Position numbers and translations under genes: made by a program
The notes under the pieces: generated by a model
Databases searched by the model: none
What the model was told of the DNA's origin: nothing
The model's input: only the letters and a program-made list of their open reading frames with translations
Shown here: in pieces, positions 42,060 to 42,512 of the stretch
How the letters are laid out: every line of letters starts with the position of its first letter
Position numbering within the stretch: position 1 is the first letter of the stretch
Assembly: GCA_946616835.1 (NCBI GenBank)
Contig: CAMOJK010000013.1
Coordinates: 1-42,512, forward strand
From: an uncultured Lachnospiraceae bacterium
Lineage (GTDB): Bacteria; Bacillota; Clostridia; Lachnospirales; Lachnospiraceae
Direction: 5' to 3'
Length of the DNA stretch: 42,512 nt

Positions 42060-42184
42060 CGTTAGCCTCCTTATTCGTGATAAAACTTTGTTATATTCAC
42101 ATTATAATCATATCAAATGTACATTTTTTTGAACATATTAAATATAAAATACGATGTCATGTGTGAAGAAATCGTAGCTAATAT

Positions 42185-42445
42185 CTATTTTTTCACATAT
42201 ATCCATACTTCTTCTAAATCAAGTAATTTATAGAATTTACAGGCCATATCATCTGGAAGATGTATCTTACTATCACCGGGCCCATTTTGAACAATGCATT
42301 CACATTTTATATCGGGATCTATCCATAGTCGTCTGTCGGAATCTATTTTTCTATCGCCATTCCAGTATCGGCAATAACAACAAATATCTCTACGCATATA
42401 ACATCTTATAAAATTAAACTCCCTTTTTACATTTGTGTTGCTCAT
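42185..42445 (-). CDS. Small Cys-rich hypothetical protein
   Basis: 86 residues if started at the ATG at 42445; no good ribosome binding site is seen, and an internal ATG at 42397 is an alternative. Cysteines cluster in MRRDICCYCRYWNG, IKCECIV and MACKFYK, giving a C-x2-C...C-x-C...C pattern that could bind a metal. The surrounding 'YCRYWNGDRKI' and 'ACKFY' words look like those of small conserved Firmicute proteins of unknown function. Divergent from the truncated gene at the window edge. Moderate confidence that it is a gene. Confidence 0.5.
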   Translation of the reverse strand: MSNTNVKREFNFIRCYMRRDICCYCRYWNGDRKIDSDRRLWIDPDIKCECIVQNGPGDSKIHLPDDMACKFYKLLDLEEVWIYVKK

Positions 42446-42484
42446 GATAGAATAATTCAAATTGGGATTTGAAGGAGTATCACT

Positions 42485-42512
42485 ATGTGGTTTTTATTAG
42501 CGCTTGGTTCGG
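42485..42512 (+). CDS. 5' end of a gene cut by the window edge
   Basis: ATG at 42485 is preceded by GAAGGAGT (42471-42478), a strong ribosome binding site at proper spacing. Only nine codons (MWFLLALGS) are visible, hydrophobic, possibly a membrane segment or signal. The product cannot be named. Confidence 0.5.

Overview
The window looks like a chromosomal segment of a pectin-degrading Firmicute, most likely a Lachnospiraceae member (Butyrivibrio, Lachnospira or similar). The grounds are moderate GC, strong AGGAGG-type ribosome binding sites, sigma-A promoters of TTGACA-N16/17-TATAAT form, and proteins typical of that family. The species is inference. I see no rRNA, tRNA, CRISPR array or insertion sequence.

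Region 1 (1-26.4 kb) is a pectin/hexuronate catabolic island, mostly on the minus strand. It encodes KdgF, a PL26-like exo-rhamnogalacturonan lyase, a pectin methylesterase and a GH43 glycosidase, all without signal peptides. It also encodes the full galacturonate route (UxaC, UxaB, UxaA), the unsaturated-uronate route (KdgF, two alternative isomerases DhuI and KduI, and KduD), two KdgK-like kinases and KDPG aldolase. Pta and AckA are interleaved in the uronate operon, so carbon can be followed on paper from oligogalacturonide to acetate and ATP. A LacI-family regulator sits in the middle. Six near-identical palindromes (TGTAAGCGCTTACA type) lie at or near promoters of kdgK1, uxaC, the regulator, a candidate small RNA, kdgK2 and, 7 kb away, a GltD-like oxidoreductase. 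An AraC-type regulator divergent from kdgF probably controls the rhamnogalacturonan branch. No sugar-import system lies in the window.

Region 1 is interrupted at 7.9-9.6 kb by an accessory patch: an orphan antitoxin-like gene and an Abi_2/AbiF-type HEPN gene flanked by structured RNA and terminators.

Region 2 (26.4-33.1 kb) holds a diguanylate cyclase, an OmpR-type response regulator and a histidine kinase. They are followed by a hairpin-rich spacer and then a VTC-domain polyphosphate-polymerase-like protein, a DUF4956 membrane protein and a beta-helix lipoprotein of the DUF4353/Cthe_2159 type. This looks like a signalling-controlled envelope system of unknown function.

Region 3 (33.2-37.5 kb) has the operator-controlled GltD-like flavoprotein and three lipoproteins.

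Region 4 (37.6 kb to the end) looks like a defence or conflict module: a PD-(D/E)XK nuclease, a WYL regulator, a KAP P-loop NTPase and a tiny beta-flower protein, all on the minus strand. It is followed by a Cys-rich small ORF and the first codons of a plus-strand gene cut by the window edge.
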